64,000 nucleotides of DNA from Gemmatimonadota bacterium (GTDB lineage Bacteria; JAAXHH01). The DNA lies in NCBI GenBank assembly GCA_009841265.1, contig VXMB01000009.1, positions 157,951 to 221,950 of the forward strand. The letters run 5' to 3'. This document shows, one piece after another, positions 1 through 7,044 of this stretch. Every line of letters begins with the position of its first letter. The first letter of the stretch is position 1. The notes under the pieces were generated by a model, which was given only the letters and a program-made list of their open reading frames with translations, had not been told where the DNA came from and searched no databases. A program made the position numbers and the translations under genes.

Positions 1-973
1 TCCTGGCGGCCAGTTGTGCGTTCTCTCCGACGGATGTCAGGGTCAGCGCCGACGGCTCGACCACGATGCTTCCCGGCACCTGGATCACCGTTATCGTCGT
101 CGTTGATTCCAGGCTGTCCGCGCGCGCCGTGATCACGGTCTCGCCACTCCGGATGGCCGTGACCAGCCCGTTGTCATCCACGGTGGCCACGGCCGTATTG
201 CCACTCGACCAGTTAACTGCGGACTCCATCACCGGTCGGCCGTTCCAGTCGAGAACCCTGGCCGTCAGCAGTTCGGTCTCGCCGATGGACGTTAGCGTCA
301 GCGCCGACGGCTCGACCACGATGCTTTCCGGCACCTGGATCACCGTTATCGTCGTCGTTGATTCCAGGCTGTCCGCGCGCGCCGTGATCACGGTCTCGCC
401 ACTCTGGATGGCCGTGACCAACCCGTTGTCATCCACGGTGGCCACGGCCGTATTGCCACTCGACCAGGTTACCGCTGCACCGGGAATGACGCGTCCATTG
501 CCGTCATGAATCCTGGCGATCAGCTGTACAGTCCTGCCGATGGACTTAAAGGTTATCTCCGACTGCTCGATTTCGATGCTGCCCGCAGACTGGATAACCG
601 TAACTGCTGCGGTCGCGGACACACTGCCCGAGTGCGCCGTGATCACCGCGCTGCCATTCTTCATGGCCATCACATGGCCCAGGGCGTTGACGGCCGCCAC
701 GGCGGCATCGTCGCTCGACCAGGTTACAGACATACCGGTAATGGACGCGCTGTTCTGATCGTACACGGACGCGGCGAACTCCTTCGTCTCGCCTACGGCA
801 TTGAACGTGGCGGACGGAGGCGTAATGACAATCCGGGCGGGTACCGGTGTTACAGGTCGCTGTGTTTGTGGTGGCTTGGGCTTTGTGGGGCTGTCTGTGC
901 CGCAACTGGTCAGCGCGACCAGAAACAGAAATGCAAGAGGAAGCCTACTCCAATAAAGGGGTGCGATTTTCAA
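1..973 (-). CDS. Ig-like (BIG2) repeat lipoprotein, partial
   Basis: The frame is open to the left edge, so the C-terminus is missing; 324 residues are visible. I read the start as TTG at 973, with AGGAG about 15 bases upstream, because it gives a complete lipoprotein signal: basic start, hydrophobic core, and lipobox LTSC with Cys at about residue 24. A Pro/Lys/Thr-rich linker follows, then at least three Ig-like modules of about 85 residues, each with a WSS core, an AVATV-type strand and a closing VTVIQ. This is the bacterial Ig-like group 2 pattern, typical of surface or adhesive proteins. Modules 2 and 3 are almost identical in DNA (255-bp period), which suggests recent duplication. The ligand is unknown. 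It is divergent from the Nudix gene. Confidence 0.8.
   Translation of the reverse strand, partial: MKIAPLYWSRLPLAFLFLVALTSCGTDSPTKPKPPQTQRPVTPVPARIVITPPSATFNAVGETKEFAASVYDQNSASITGMSVTWSSDDAAVAAVNALGHVMAMKNGSAVITAHSGSVSATAAVTVIQSAGSIEIEQSEITFKSIGRTVQLIARIHDGNGRVIPGAAVTWSSGNTAVATVDDNGLVTAIQSGETVITARADSLESTTTITVIQVPESIVVEPSALTLTSIGETELLTARVLDWNGRPVMESAVNWSSGNTAVATVDDNGLVTAIRSGETVITARADSLESTTTITVIQVPGSIVVEPSALTLTSVGENAQLAAR
41..485. repeat. 255-bp tandem repeat inside the Ig-like gene
   Basis: Bases from about 41 to 230 recur from about 296 to 485 with only a few mismatches, at a 255-bp (85-codon) period. The repeat coincides with one Ig-like module and probably continues beyond the left edge. 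The third module (to about 770) is clearly diverged. Confidence 0.85.
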
Positions 974-1389
974 GGTGTTTCCAGTTTTCTCCTGCCCGGT
1001 GATGTAGCCAGGCGGTTCGGCGGGGCTGTTACGGGGCCGTCCGATGATCGAACTGAAACAGCGGGTTATCCGACCAACCGGCCGGGTAGCCCGGGTCTTC
1101 GCATGCCACTGTAACCAAATGGGGATGACAGAACCATGACGAAGCTATTACAATAAGATTCACTCGCGGTTAAAGTTTGCGACGTCTAGCATGGGCAAGC
1201 TTATAAATGTACTCCATGCTGACAAATTGTCAATACATAAAAAATATAAAACGAATCTTACATCTGTCCCGGGTAGAAACACCGCGATTCGGTGTCCTTC
1301 TTCACGGACTACATCCACGCAAACCAAGTACCGGTTGTGGAAGCCAACCTGGGTAACGGGCGCCGGGTTCGGAGAGGAACGGTGGACAA
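974..1389. other. Divergent intergenic region with palindrome
   Basis: No convincing gene lies here. The part from 1140 to 1265 is strikingly AT-rich compared with its surroundings and probably holds the promoters of the two divergent genes. It contains a perfect palindrome, TGACAA-A-TTGTCA, at 1220-1232, with TATAAA-like hexamers on either side (1202-1207 and 1245-1250). I could not assign a -35/-10 pair with normal spacing. Confidence 0.5.
1220..1232. promoter_or_regulatory. Perfect 6+1+6 palindrome, possible operator
   Basis: TGACAA-A-TTGTCA is an exact inverted repeat in the AT-rich spacer between the lipoprotein and Nudix genes. Its place fits a repressor or activator site for one or both genes. 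No regulator is identified. Confidence 0.35.
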
Positions 1390-2004
1390 ATGACGCGAGA
1401 GCAAGCACTCGTGGTAAAGCTGCGGACCAGGCGCGGCAGGTTACTGGATCCCGCGCGGGAAGCACTTACCGCGTCCGTCGCGCTCCCGTTGCGGATGCGC
1501 GGCGCCGGCAAGGGGCTCGAACTGCTCTACCTCCTGCGCGCGCGACGCGGGGGCGATCCCTGGTCCGGACACATCAGCTTTCCCGGTGGAAAGATCGACG
1601 CTTCCGATGCAAGCCCCCGGGAAACCGCCATACGGGAAACCCGGGAAGAAACCCGCCTTGATCTGACCAGGGCGGAATACCTATGCCGTCTCGACGATCA
1701 GGCCACCCATTTGAGCAAGGTGCACGTCGCGGCTTTCGTGTATTTTATCCAGCGTGGAACCATGCTGTCTCTAAACCATGAGATTCAGCGCGCTTACTGG
1801 GTCCCGCTGACCGACCTGATGGATGAGAACCGGTACGTTACGACCGTCGTCTCGGGGGATTGGGGCGAGAGGGTGGTGCCCGCCATCAATCTTCTGGGCG
1901 CCGAGGGACCTGTGCTCTGGGGACTCACGTACCGCTTCACCGCACAGGTACTGGACTGCATCGGACACCCGTTGCCGGGCGGATCCGAGGTGCAGTTGCG
2001 CTAG
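1390..2004 (+). CDS. Nudix hydrolase, CoA pyrophosphatase type
   Basis: A 204-residue Nudix protein. The segment SGHISFPGGKIDASDAS followed by RETREET (about residues 58-88) matches the CoA-specific Nudix subfamily, which has the upstream H-x-x-FPGG signature and one extra residue inside the Nudix box. Such enzymes cleave CoA or acyl-CoA to 3',5'-ADP and phosphopantetheine with Mg2+ or Mn2+ bound by the REx(x)EE glutamates. The usual Gly of the box end is Arg here. Start chosen at ATG 1390 because GGAGAGGA lies about 10 bases upstream. It is followed 77 bases later by a sugar isomerase gene. Exact substrate is inferred from the signature only. Confidence 0.85.
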   Translation: MTREQALVVKLRTRRGRLLDPAREALTASVALPLRMRGAGKGLELLYLLRARRGGDPWSGHISFPGGKIDASDASPRETAIRETREETRLDLTRAEYLCRLDDQATHLSKVHVAAFVYFIQRGTMLSLNHEIQRAYWVPLTDLMDENRYVTTVVSGDWGERVVPAINLLGAEGPVLWGLTYRFTAQVLDCIGHPLPGGSEVQLR

Positions 2005-2010
2005 ACCGTT

Positions 2011-2047
2011 CGAGTTGCAGCCACAATCACGAACGAGTTGCAGCCAC
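2011..2047. repeat. 14-bp direct repeat before the isomerase gene
   Basis: CGAGTTGCAGCCAC occurs at 2011-2024 and again at 2034-2047, a 23-bp offset (two helical turns), just before the next start codon. It could be a protein-binding direct repeat or a chance duplication. Confidence 0.4.
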
Positions 2048-2081
2048 TCGCTCCACGAAACTCTTTAACTTAAAGAGGTTG

Positions 2082-2918
2082 ATGTCCATGAAACTATCCC
2101 TGTCCGTACGTGTCGCCGAATCCGTCTTGAACAAGGAAGAAGCCAACCGATCCATGGAACACCTGGCCGACCTGGCTCGGGAGATCGGATATTCCGCCAT
2201 GTGCATGCGGGCGTCCCAGGCGGGCATAAAGTCGCCGTTGGAACAGATCACCGCGATCCGGAAGGTACTCGAAGATCGGGGTCTGCCCGTTTCCATGATC
2301 ACGGGAGACATCCCCATACTCGCGAACGACGAACGCGCCCCGGACGCCCTCCGGAACATCACGCCCTACCTGGACCTGGCCGAATTGCTGGAAGCCGACC
2401 TGATCCGGATCGGCATGAAAAAGGACGACGACATCGCCTGGGCGCAGCGGGCTTCCGACGAGGCGGCCGAAAGGAACATCCGCCTGGCGCACCAGTCCCA
2501 CACCCGCAGCCTCTTCGAAACGGTGGAGGAGTCCGTCTCGGTGCTGGAGCGCGTGGGCCGTCCGAACTTCGGCATCATCTATGAGCCGGCCAATCTCGAC
2601 CTGTGCGGCCAGGATTACGGACCGGAAACCATCAAGCGGTTCGAGCCCTGGCTCTTCAATGTCTACCTTCAGAATCACCGACTGAACCCCGAAGGATCCA
2701 TGACCCTGAACACCTGGGTACGGGGCCCCGCGCCTCACGATCCGGTGCCCCTCCAGGAAACGGGCGGGATCGACTTTCCCATCATCATGCGGACGCTCGA
2801 AGAGATCGGATACGAAGGCTATGTCACAGTGCACCAAGCCTTTGCCGAGCTCATGGAGCCCGAAGACGCCGCCCGCCAGAGCTACGACTACCTGACTTCC
2901 ATAGCGGACTTCGGGTGA
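2082..2918 (+). CDS. Sugar phosphate isomerase/epimerase-like TIM barrel
   Basis: About 278 residues of the xylose-isomerase-like TIM-barrel family (AP endonuclease 2 fold). Visible features are the alternating strand/helix pattern, the metal/substrate strand LAHQSHTRSLFETV, the YEPANLDL strand with its Glu, and a late strand with VYLQNHRL. Members isomerise or epimerise sugars, inosose or related polyols with a divalent metal; the substrate cannot be read from sequence. Two ATGs compete, 2082 (MSMKL) and 2088 (MKL). AAGAGG at 2072-2077 gives spacing of 4 or 10 bases, so 2088 is equally plausible. It is cytoplasmic, with no signal peptide. It converges on the oxidase subunit gene. Confidence 0.85.
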   Translation: MSMKLSLSVRVAESVLNKEEANRSMEHLADLAREIGYSAMCMRASQAGIKSPLEQITAIRKVLEDRGLPVSMITGDIPILANDERAPDALRNITPYLDLAELLEADLIRIGMKKDDDIAWAQRASDEAAERNIRLAHQSHTRSLFETVEESVSVLERVGRPNFGIIYEPANLDLCGQDYGPETIKRFEPWLFNVYLQNHRLNPEGSMTLNTWVRGPAPHDPVPLQETGGIDFPIIMRTLEEIGYEGYVTVHQAFAELMEPEDAARQSYDYLTSIADFG

Positions 2919-3022
2919 AATAGGAATGGTCGTCTTGTAAACGTCGAAGGGATGCTGACGACGCTGAGCCGTTAGGGGCACGCTCGATGTCGACCGGTCC
3001 ATTCCCGTTCAGGTCCGATGCT

Positions 3023-3631
3023 TCAAACCAGATAGACCAGAACGTAGAGGATGGGCCAGATGAGGACGACGAAGAGCCAGAACATGTAGCCCAGTACCAC
3101 GCCGGTATGCTTTTCTGCGGTGTATGCGCCGGCGGAGGACCGGACCCAGAGGTAGAGCAGTACGAGGACGGTTACGAGCACGTGGACGGCATGTAGCCCG
3201 ATGATCGTGTAGAACATGGCGCCGTACAGGCTCGAGGTCATGCTCAATCCGAACTGAATCAGCCGGATCCATTCGAATCCCTGGACCGTGAGGAAGACGA
3301 CGCCCAGCACACACGTGACCATCAGCCAACGCGTCAGTTGGCGGGATGCATTCTGTTTAACGGCCCGGTACGCCCGGTGCATGGAGTAACCGCTCACCAG
3401 CAGAAACACGGTGTTTATGCCCGTGATCCCGATGGGCAGGCGAGGCTGGTCGGGCGGGGGCCAGTCCGCCACGAGTCCGGACCGCAGCCAGAACAGGATG
3501 AACAGCAGCGTGATGAAGAGGATGAATTCGCTGGCGATGAAGAGGTACATGCCCAGGATTTCCATGGGCATGCCCGGCTGGGTTTCCGGCTGGGCCGATC
3601 GCGCCGGCGGTTGACCGGCCTGTCGGGTCAA
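3023..3631 (-). CDS. Cytochrome c oxidase subunit III-like protein
   Basis: A 202-residue protein with about five membrane helices, typical of the short bacterial subunit III. Recognisable parts are GMYLFIASEFILFITLL (helix with the conserved Glu), the MHRAYRAV loop, TVQGFEWIRL, and the last helices with YTIIGLHAVHV. Subunit III packs against the catalytic subunit of haem-copper oxidases and helps proton uptake and stability; it has no redox centre. Its start overlaps the preceding lipoprotein stop by ATGA, so the two are probably translationally coupled. No subunit I or II gene is in the window, so it is an orphan here. It may serve an oxidase encoded elsewhere. Confidence 0.85.
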   Translation of the reverse strand: MTRQAGQPPARSAQPETQPGMPMEILGMYLFIASEFILFITLLFILFWLRSGLVADWPPPDQPRLPIGITGINTVFLLVSGYSMHRAYRAVKQNASRQLTRWLMVTCVLGVVFLTVQGFEWIRLIQFGLSMTSSLYGAMFYTIIGLHAVHVLVTVLVLLYLWVRSSAGAYTAEKHTGVVLGYMFWLFVVLIWPILYVLVYLV

Positions 3632-4167
3632 GGGTCATTCCTTTCCGGTGTATCTACCTGTAAATCTGTGGTGAGGATGGCGATAACGTCTCCATCGTCA
3701 TGCATTGGAACTGAGCGTGTTATCATCCAGATCTCGCCGCCGCCCGCATCGTAGTAAGGGTCGGTCCAGATACCCATGTTTGTCTGCAGAGGCACCATGA
3801 ACCAGTGCTGTTGCTCCAAGTTGTAGGATGAGGTCGCGAGGTCAATGGTATTGTAGCCGTTCTCGGTGCGAAAGACGTAGGGGCAGGCGGTGACCGTGCC
3901 GTCCTTGTCCAGAAGCGCGACGGCACTACCGTAGAAATCGGGATTCGCATCCAGGTAGGCACGCAGGCGCCCAGCATACTCAGCCGAGTCTGCCGGTCTA
4001 TTCTCCCCCAGTTCCGTCACAAGAACATCAAGGGCCGTAACCACCGAGTTCTTCATATCTTCCCGGTTGGTTTCGGGGAGCTCAGAAAGATCGGGCGCTT
4101 CGTTGCCACATGATTTGGCGGCAAGGACAGCAAGGATCAGCATCGCCAGGGCAAATTTCGAGCGCAT
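3628..4167 (-). CDS. Cache/PDC-like sensory lipoprotein
   Basis: About 179 residues. ATG at 4167 is chosen over in-frame ATGs at 4188 because AAGGAGAA sits five to six bases before it. The N-terminus is a lipoprotein signal ending in LAAKSC. The rest resembles an extracytoplasmic Cache (PDC) sensor: a helical LRAYLDANPDFYGSAVALLD start, an FRTENGY segment, then QQHWFMVPLQTN, WTDPYYDAGGGE and MITRSVP, a pattern usual in kinase and chemoreceptor sensor domains. Here it stands alone, with no signalling domain. It lies between the soluble kinase fusion and the oxidase subunit gene, so it may pass a ligand signal to another protein. That role is inferred. Confidence 0.7.
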   Translation of the reverse strand: MRSKFALAMLILAVLAAKSCGNEAPDLSELPETNREDMKNSVVTALDVLVTELGENRPADSAEYAGRLRAYLDANPDFYGSAVALLDKDGTVTACPYVFRTENGYNTIDLATSSYNLEQQHWFMVPLQTNMGIWTDPYYDAGGGEIWMITRSVPMHDDGDVIAILTTDLQVDTPERNDP

Positions 4168-4184
4168 AGGTTCTCCTTTTTCCA

Positions 4185-6554
4185 TCATTCCGCGACGTTT
4201 TGTACTTGCGCCGGTTTGGCCATCCGGTAACCGACGCGAGATTCCGTGAAGATGTACCGGGGGTTTCCTGCTTCGTCGCCCAGTTTGCGCCTGAGGTTCT
4301 TGACGATGGACCGTACCACCCTCAGGTCTCCAGAGTTCCTCGACTGCCAGACGTTCCTCAGAAGCTGGTCGTAGCTGACCACCTTGCCGGCATGGGTCGA
4401 AAGAACCCGGATCAAGTCGTACTCGGTGGCCGTCAGGGTCAACGGACTGCCCTCCAGGACAACCCTTCGTTCATCGTAATCGATGACCAGATCGTCAACT
4501 TGAAATGGTGCGGGCGGTCCGGCGTTCTTGCGCAGCGCGGCCTGGATCCGCGCGATCAGTTCCGTCGGCGAGAACGGCTTTACCACGTAATCCGCCGCAC
4601 CGATCTCCAGCGCCTTGGCGATCGTTTCGTCCCTGCCGTACGCCGACAGGAAGATCACCGGACGTTCCGACAGCGCCGTCACGTTCTGCATCAATTCGAT
4701 GCCGTCGGTACCGGGCAACAGCAGATCGAGCAGGACAAGATCCGGCTGCCGGTCGTTCACCAGGTTTTCGACTTGTTCGGGCTCTCCGGTCAGAATCGGA
4801 CTGTAACCCGCGTTCACCAGAATACCCCTGATGTATCCCAATGCCTGTGGATCGTCATCCACGACGAGTATGCTCGGCTGTTGTCCACCGGAGGGTGAGG
4901 AACCGGCAAGCCTGCCGTCCGGTGCGGCCACGGCACTCACCGGAACTTCATCGGCCACCGGAATCGTGAAGGTAAACCGCGTTCCAAGCCCCATCCCCTC
5001 GCTCTCGGCCCAGATGCGCCCGCCATGGGCTTCCACCAGCCCCTTGCAGATGGACAGGCCCAGGCCCGACCCCAATCCCGCTTCGTCGCGACCGCTTCGG
5101 GCATATTTCCTGAAAAGGTGAGGCAGCCGCTCCGCGGGAATGCCCCTGCCTTCGTCCACAACCGACACCTCCACCTGGTATTCCTTCAACTCAGCCTGCA
5201 CGGTAATGGTGGACGAGTCGGGCGAATTACGGGCAGCATTGGAAAGGAGATTGCACAGCACCTGAACGACCCGCTGCTGGTCCGCCCGCACTCTCGGAAG
5301 CTCCGGCGGCAGGTCGATCTTGACGGTCTGGCGATGCTCACCGCTGAGGAAGGCGCTTCTGGCCTGGTCCACGATTACCGCCAGGTTCGCCGGTTCAGGA
5401 GATACGGAGAGCAAACCCGTCTCGATCTGCGCCGCGTCCATCAGATTGCCGATCAACTCGCTCAGGTTGTCGACCTGCGCGTCGATGATTCGAAAAAACT
5501 GTTGAGATACCGCGGGCTGTAGTACGGAAGCGTTTCCGAGGGCCGTGGCCGCGCAACCCTTGATGGATGCAAGCGGAGCCCTCATTTCATGACTCACCGT
5601 GCTCAGGAACTCGGACCGTTGGCGTTCCAGGTCTTCCAGCGGCGTCATATCCTGAATGGTGACCACGACCGACTGTACCTCGCCCTGCTCTGATACGATA
5701 GGCGTGGCATTGATCAGCGTCGTGACTTTTCTGCCATCGGGGACCTCGAGCACGATTTCCTCGGCGCGTACGGTTGTCGCCTCGCGCAGCAGCCGTACCA
5801 GCGTGTATTCCTCCAGTTCGATTTCACGCCCGTCCGCACGCTTCACGTTCATCACATCAAGCAGATCCACAATAGACATGCCGGGGGTCTGCAGGTCGCC
5901 GACGATTCGGCGCGACTCCTGGTTGAACGACACGGCCTTCCCGGTCCGCGCGTCAAACACCGCGACACCGACGGGTGAAGTGTCGATCAGCGCCTCCAGA
6001 TCCGCCCGGGGCTGTTGTTCATCACGGTGCTTCTTGGCGTTTGCGATCGCCGCGCCGGCCTGTGAAATGAACATTGAAATGATCCGTTCGTCTTCCGCGG
6101 TAAACTGCTGCCCGGTTTCCTTGTCGAGCAGGTAGAAGAATCCTACCTGGGCACCCTGGTGGCGGATCGGAACGCCCAGGAGAACATGTTCCATTATTGG
6201 ATGTATGGTAAGACCGAGCGACTTGAAATGAGCCGACATGTTCTTTAACCGGAGGGGCTGCGTAACGCCCTTCAAATACTCCCAGATTTCGGACCCGTGC
6301 GGCAGATCCAAGAGCTCCTGATACTCGCGATCACTCAGGCCATGGGCGACGAAGTCCAGTAACTGTCCCGATTCGTCCATCATGGTGATTCCGCCCATCC
6401 TTGAACCGGTCAGCGCGCAGGCTCCCGCGACGACTTCCTGCAGGACCGTGTTGACGTCAAGACTCTCGCTGATACGCAGGCTGGCCTCGCTCAGTTTTTC
6501 CAGCTGCTCCTGCAGCTTCCTGTTTCTATCCTTTAACCTGTCAGCGTCCGGCAT
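4185..6554 (-). CDS. GAF-PAS-histidine kinase-receiver-winged-helix fusion
   Basis: A 789-residue protein that puts a whole two-component pathway in one chain. Order: short coiled coil (1-40), GAF (40-175), PAS (185-305), HisKA with SHEMRAPL (His322), HATPase with the N box NLLSNAARNS and G boxes DEGRGIP and GLGSGLGLS (430-530), linker, receiver with DDD at 566-568, Asp610 as phospho-acceptor and Lys659, then an OmpR-type winged helix (685-780) ending in the VRSIVKNLRRKLG recognition helix and GYRM hairpin. No membrane helix or signal peptide is seen, so it should be cytosolic and able to bind DNA directly. Its target is unknown; autoregulation or control of the two downstream genes is plausible. 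Confidence 0.9.
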   Translation of the reverse strand: MPDADRLKDRNRKLQEQLEKLSEASLRISESLDVNTVLQEVVAGACALTGSRMGGITMMDESGQLLDFVAHGLSDREYQELLDLPHGSEIWEYLKGVTQPLRLKNMSAHFKSLGLTIHPIMEHVLLGVPIRHQGAQVGFFYLLDKETGQQFTAEDERIISMFISQAGAAIANAKKHRDEQQPRADLEALIDTSPVGVAVFDARTGKAVSFNQESRRIVGDLQTPGMSIVDLLDVMNVKRADGREIELEEYTLVRLLREATTVRAEEIVLEVPDGRKVTTLINATPIVSEQGEVQSVVVTIQDMTPLEDLERQRSEFLSTVSHEMRAPLASIKGCAATALGNASVLQPAVSQQFFRIIDAQVDNLSELIGNLMDAAQIETGLLSVSPEPANLAVIVDQARSAFLSGEHRQTVKIDLPPELPRVRADQQRVVQVLCNLLSNAARNSPDSSTITVQAELKEYQVEVSVVDEGRGIPAERLPHLFRKYARSGRDEAGLGSGLGLSICKGLVEAHGGRIWAESEGMGLGTRFTFTIPVADEVPVSAVAAPDGRLAGSSPSGGQQPSILVVDDDPQALGYIRGILVNAGYSPILTGEPEQVENLVNDRQPDLVLLDLLLPGTDGIELMQNVTALSERPVIFLSAYGRDETIAKALEIGAADYVVKPFSPTELIARIQAALRKNAGPPAPFQVDDLVIDYDERRVVLEGSPLTLTATEYDLIRVLSTHAGKVVSYDQLLRNVWQSRNSGDLRVVRSIVKNLRRKLGDEAGNPRYIFTESRVGYRMAKPAQVQNVAE

Positions 6555-6921
6555 CGATCTGCTCCTCTGTATGCACGGTATCCGAAATCGCTCTGCTGAC
6601 CGGCTGAACCGGCATCGCCCGCGCCCAGCCGAATACGACCATCCTGATCCTGACCGGATAGATGATCACATTGAATTTACACGATATGAATAGATCATCA
6701 TATGAAATTCATAAACCGTTACTGTTAATTCACAATCTTTCCACTACCCGTGATTCGTCACCATAATTTCAACACCGGGAATAGCAATGGGAAGATCGTT
6801 GAGACGGGCGTCCTGATTCGCGATGGATAACCATAAAGGAGGAGATGGCGGCGGTGAGTAAAACGAGGGAGGAGAAGGCGCCGGAAGTTCGGTATTCAAC
6901 CGTCAATCGTGATGCGGATTC
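6555..6921. other. Intergenic region upstream of the kinase fusion
   Basis: No gene is supported. Bases 6660-6770 are AT-rich and should hold the promoter of the kinase fusion on the minus strand. Within them are the palindrome TCATATGA (6698-6705) and flanking arms ATGAAT (6686-6691) and ATTCAT (6707-6712), a possible site for an OmpR-type regulator. The part from 6770 to 6921 lies downstream of tRNA-Sec, and I see no clear terminator in it. Confidence 0.45.
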
Positions 6922-7019
6922 TGGGGGGAGCGTGTGGGAATCGAACCCACCACGGACCTGTTTAGGGCCCGCCATCGGATTTGAAGTCCGTGAGGCGCAC
7001 CAGCAACCCATACACTCCC
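6922..7019 (-). tRNA. selC: tRNA-Sec (anticodon TCA)
   Basis: A 98-base selenocysteine tRNA including an encoded CCA. It shows an 8-bp acceptor stem (GGGAGTGT with ACGCTCCC, one G-U pair), the anticodon loop CTTCAAA identical to that of known tRNA-Sec, a long variable arm, and a T arm GTGGG-TTCGATT-CCCAC. The length, long variable arm and TCA anticodon leave little doubt. The base before CCA reads as C, while G is usual, so the 5' end could shift by one. It lies 25 bases after selB on the same strand, so the two are probably co-transcribed. Confidence 0.93.
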
Positions 7020-7044
7020 CTGTGTGCTGCTTCTGTATTCTTTT

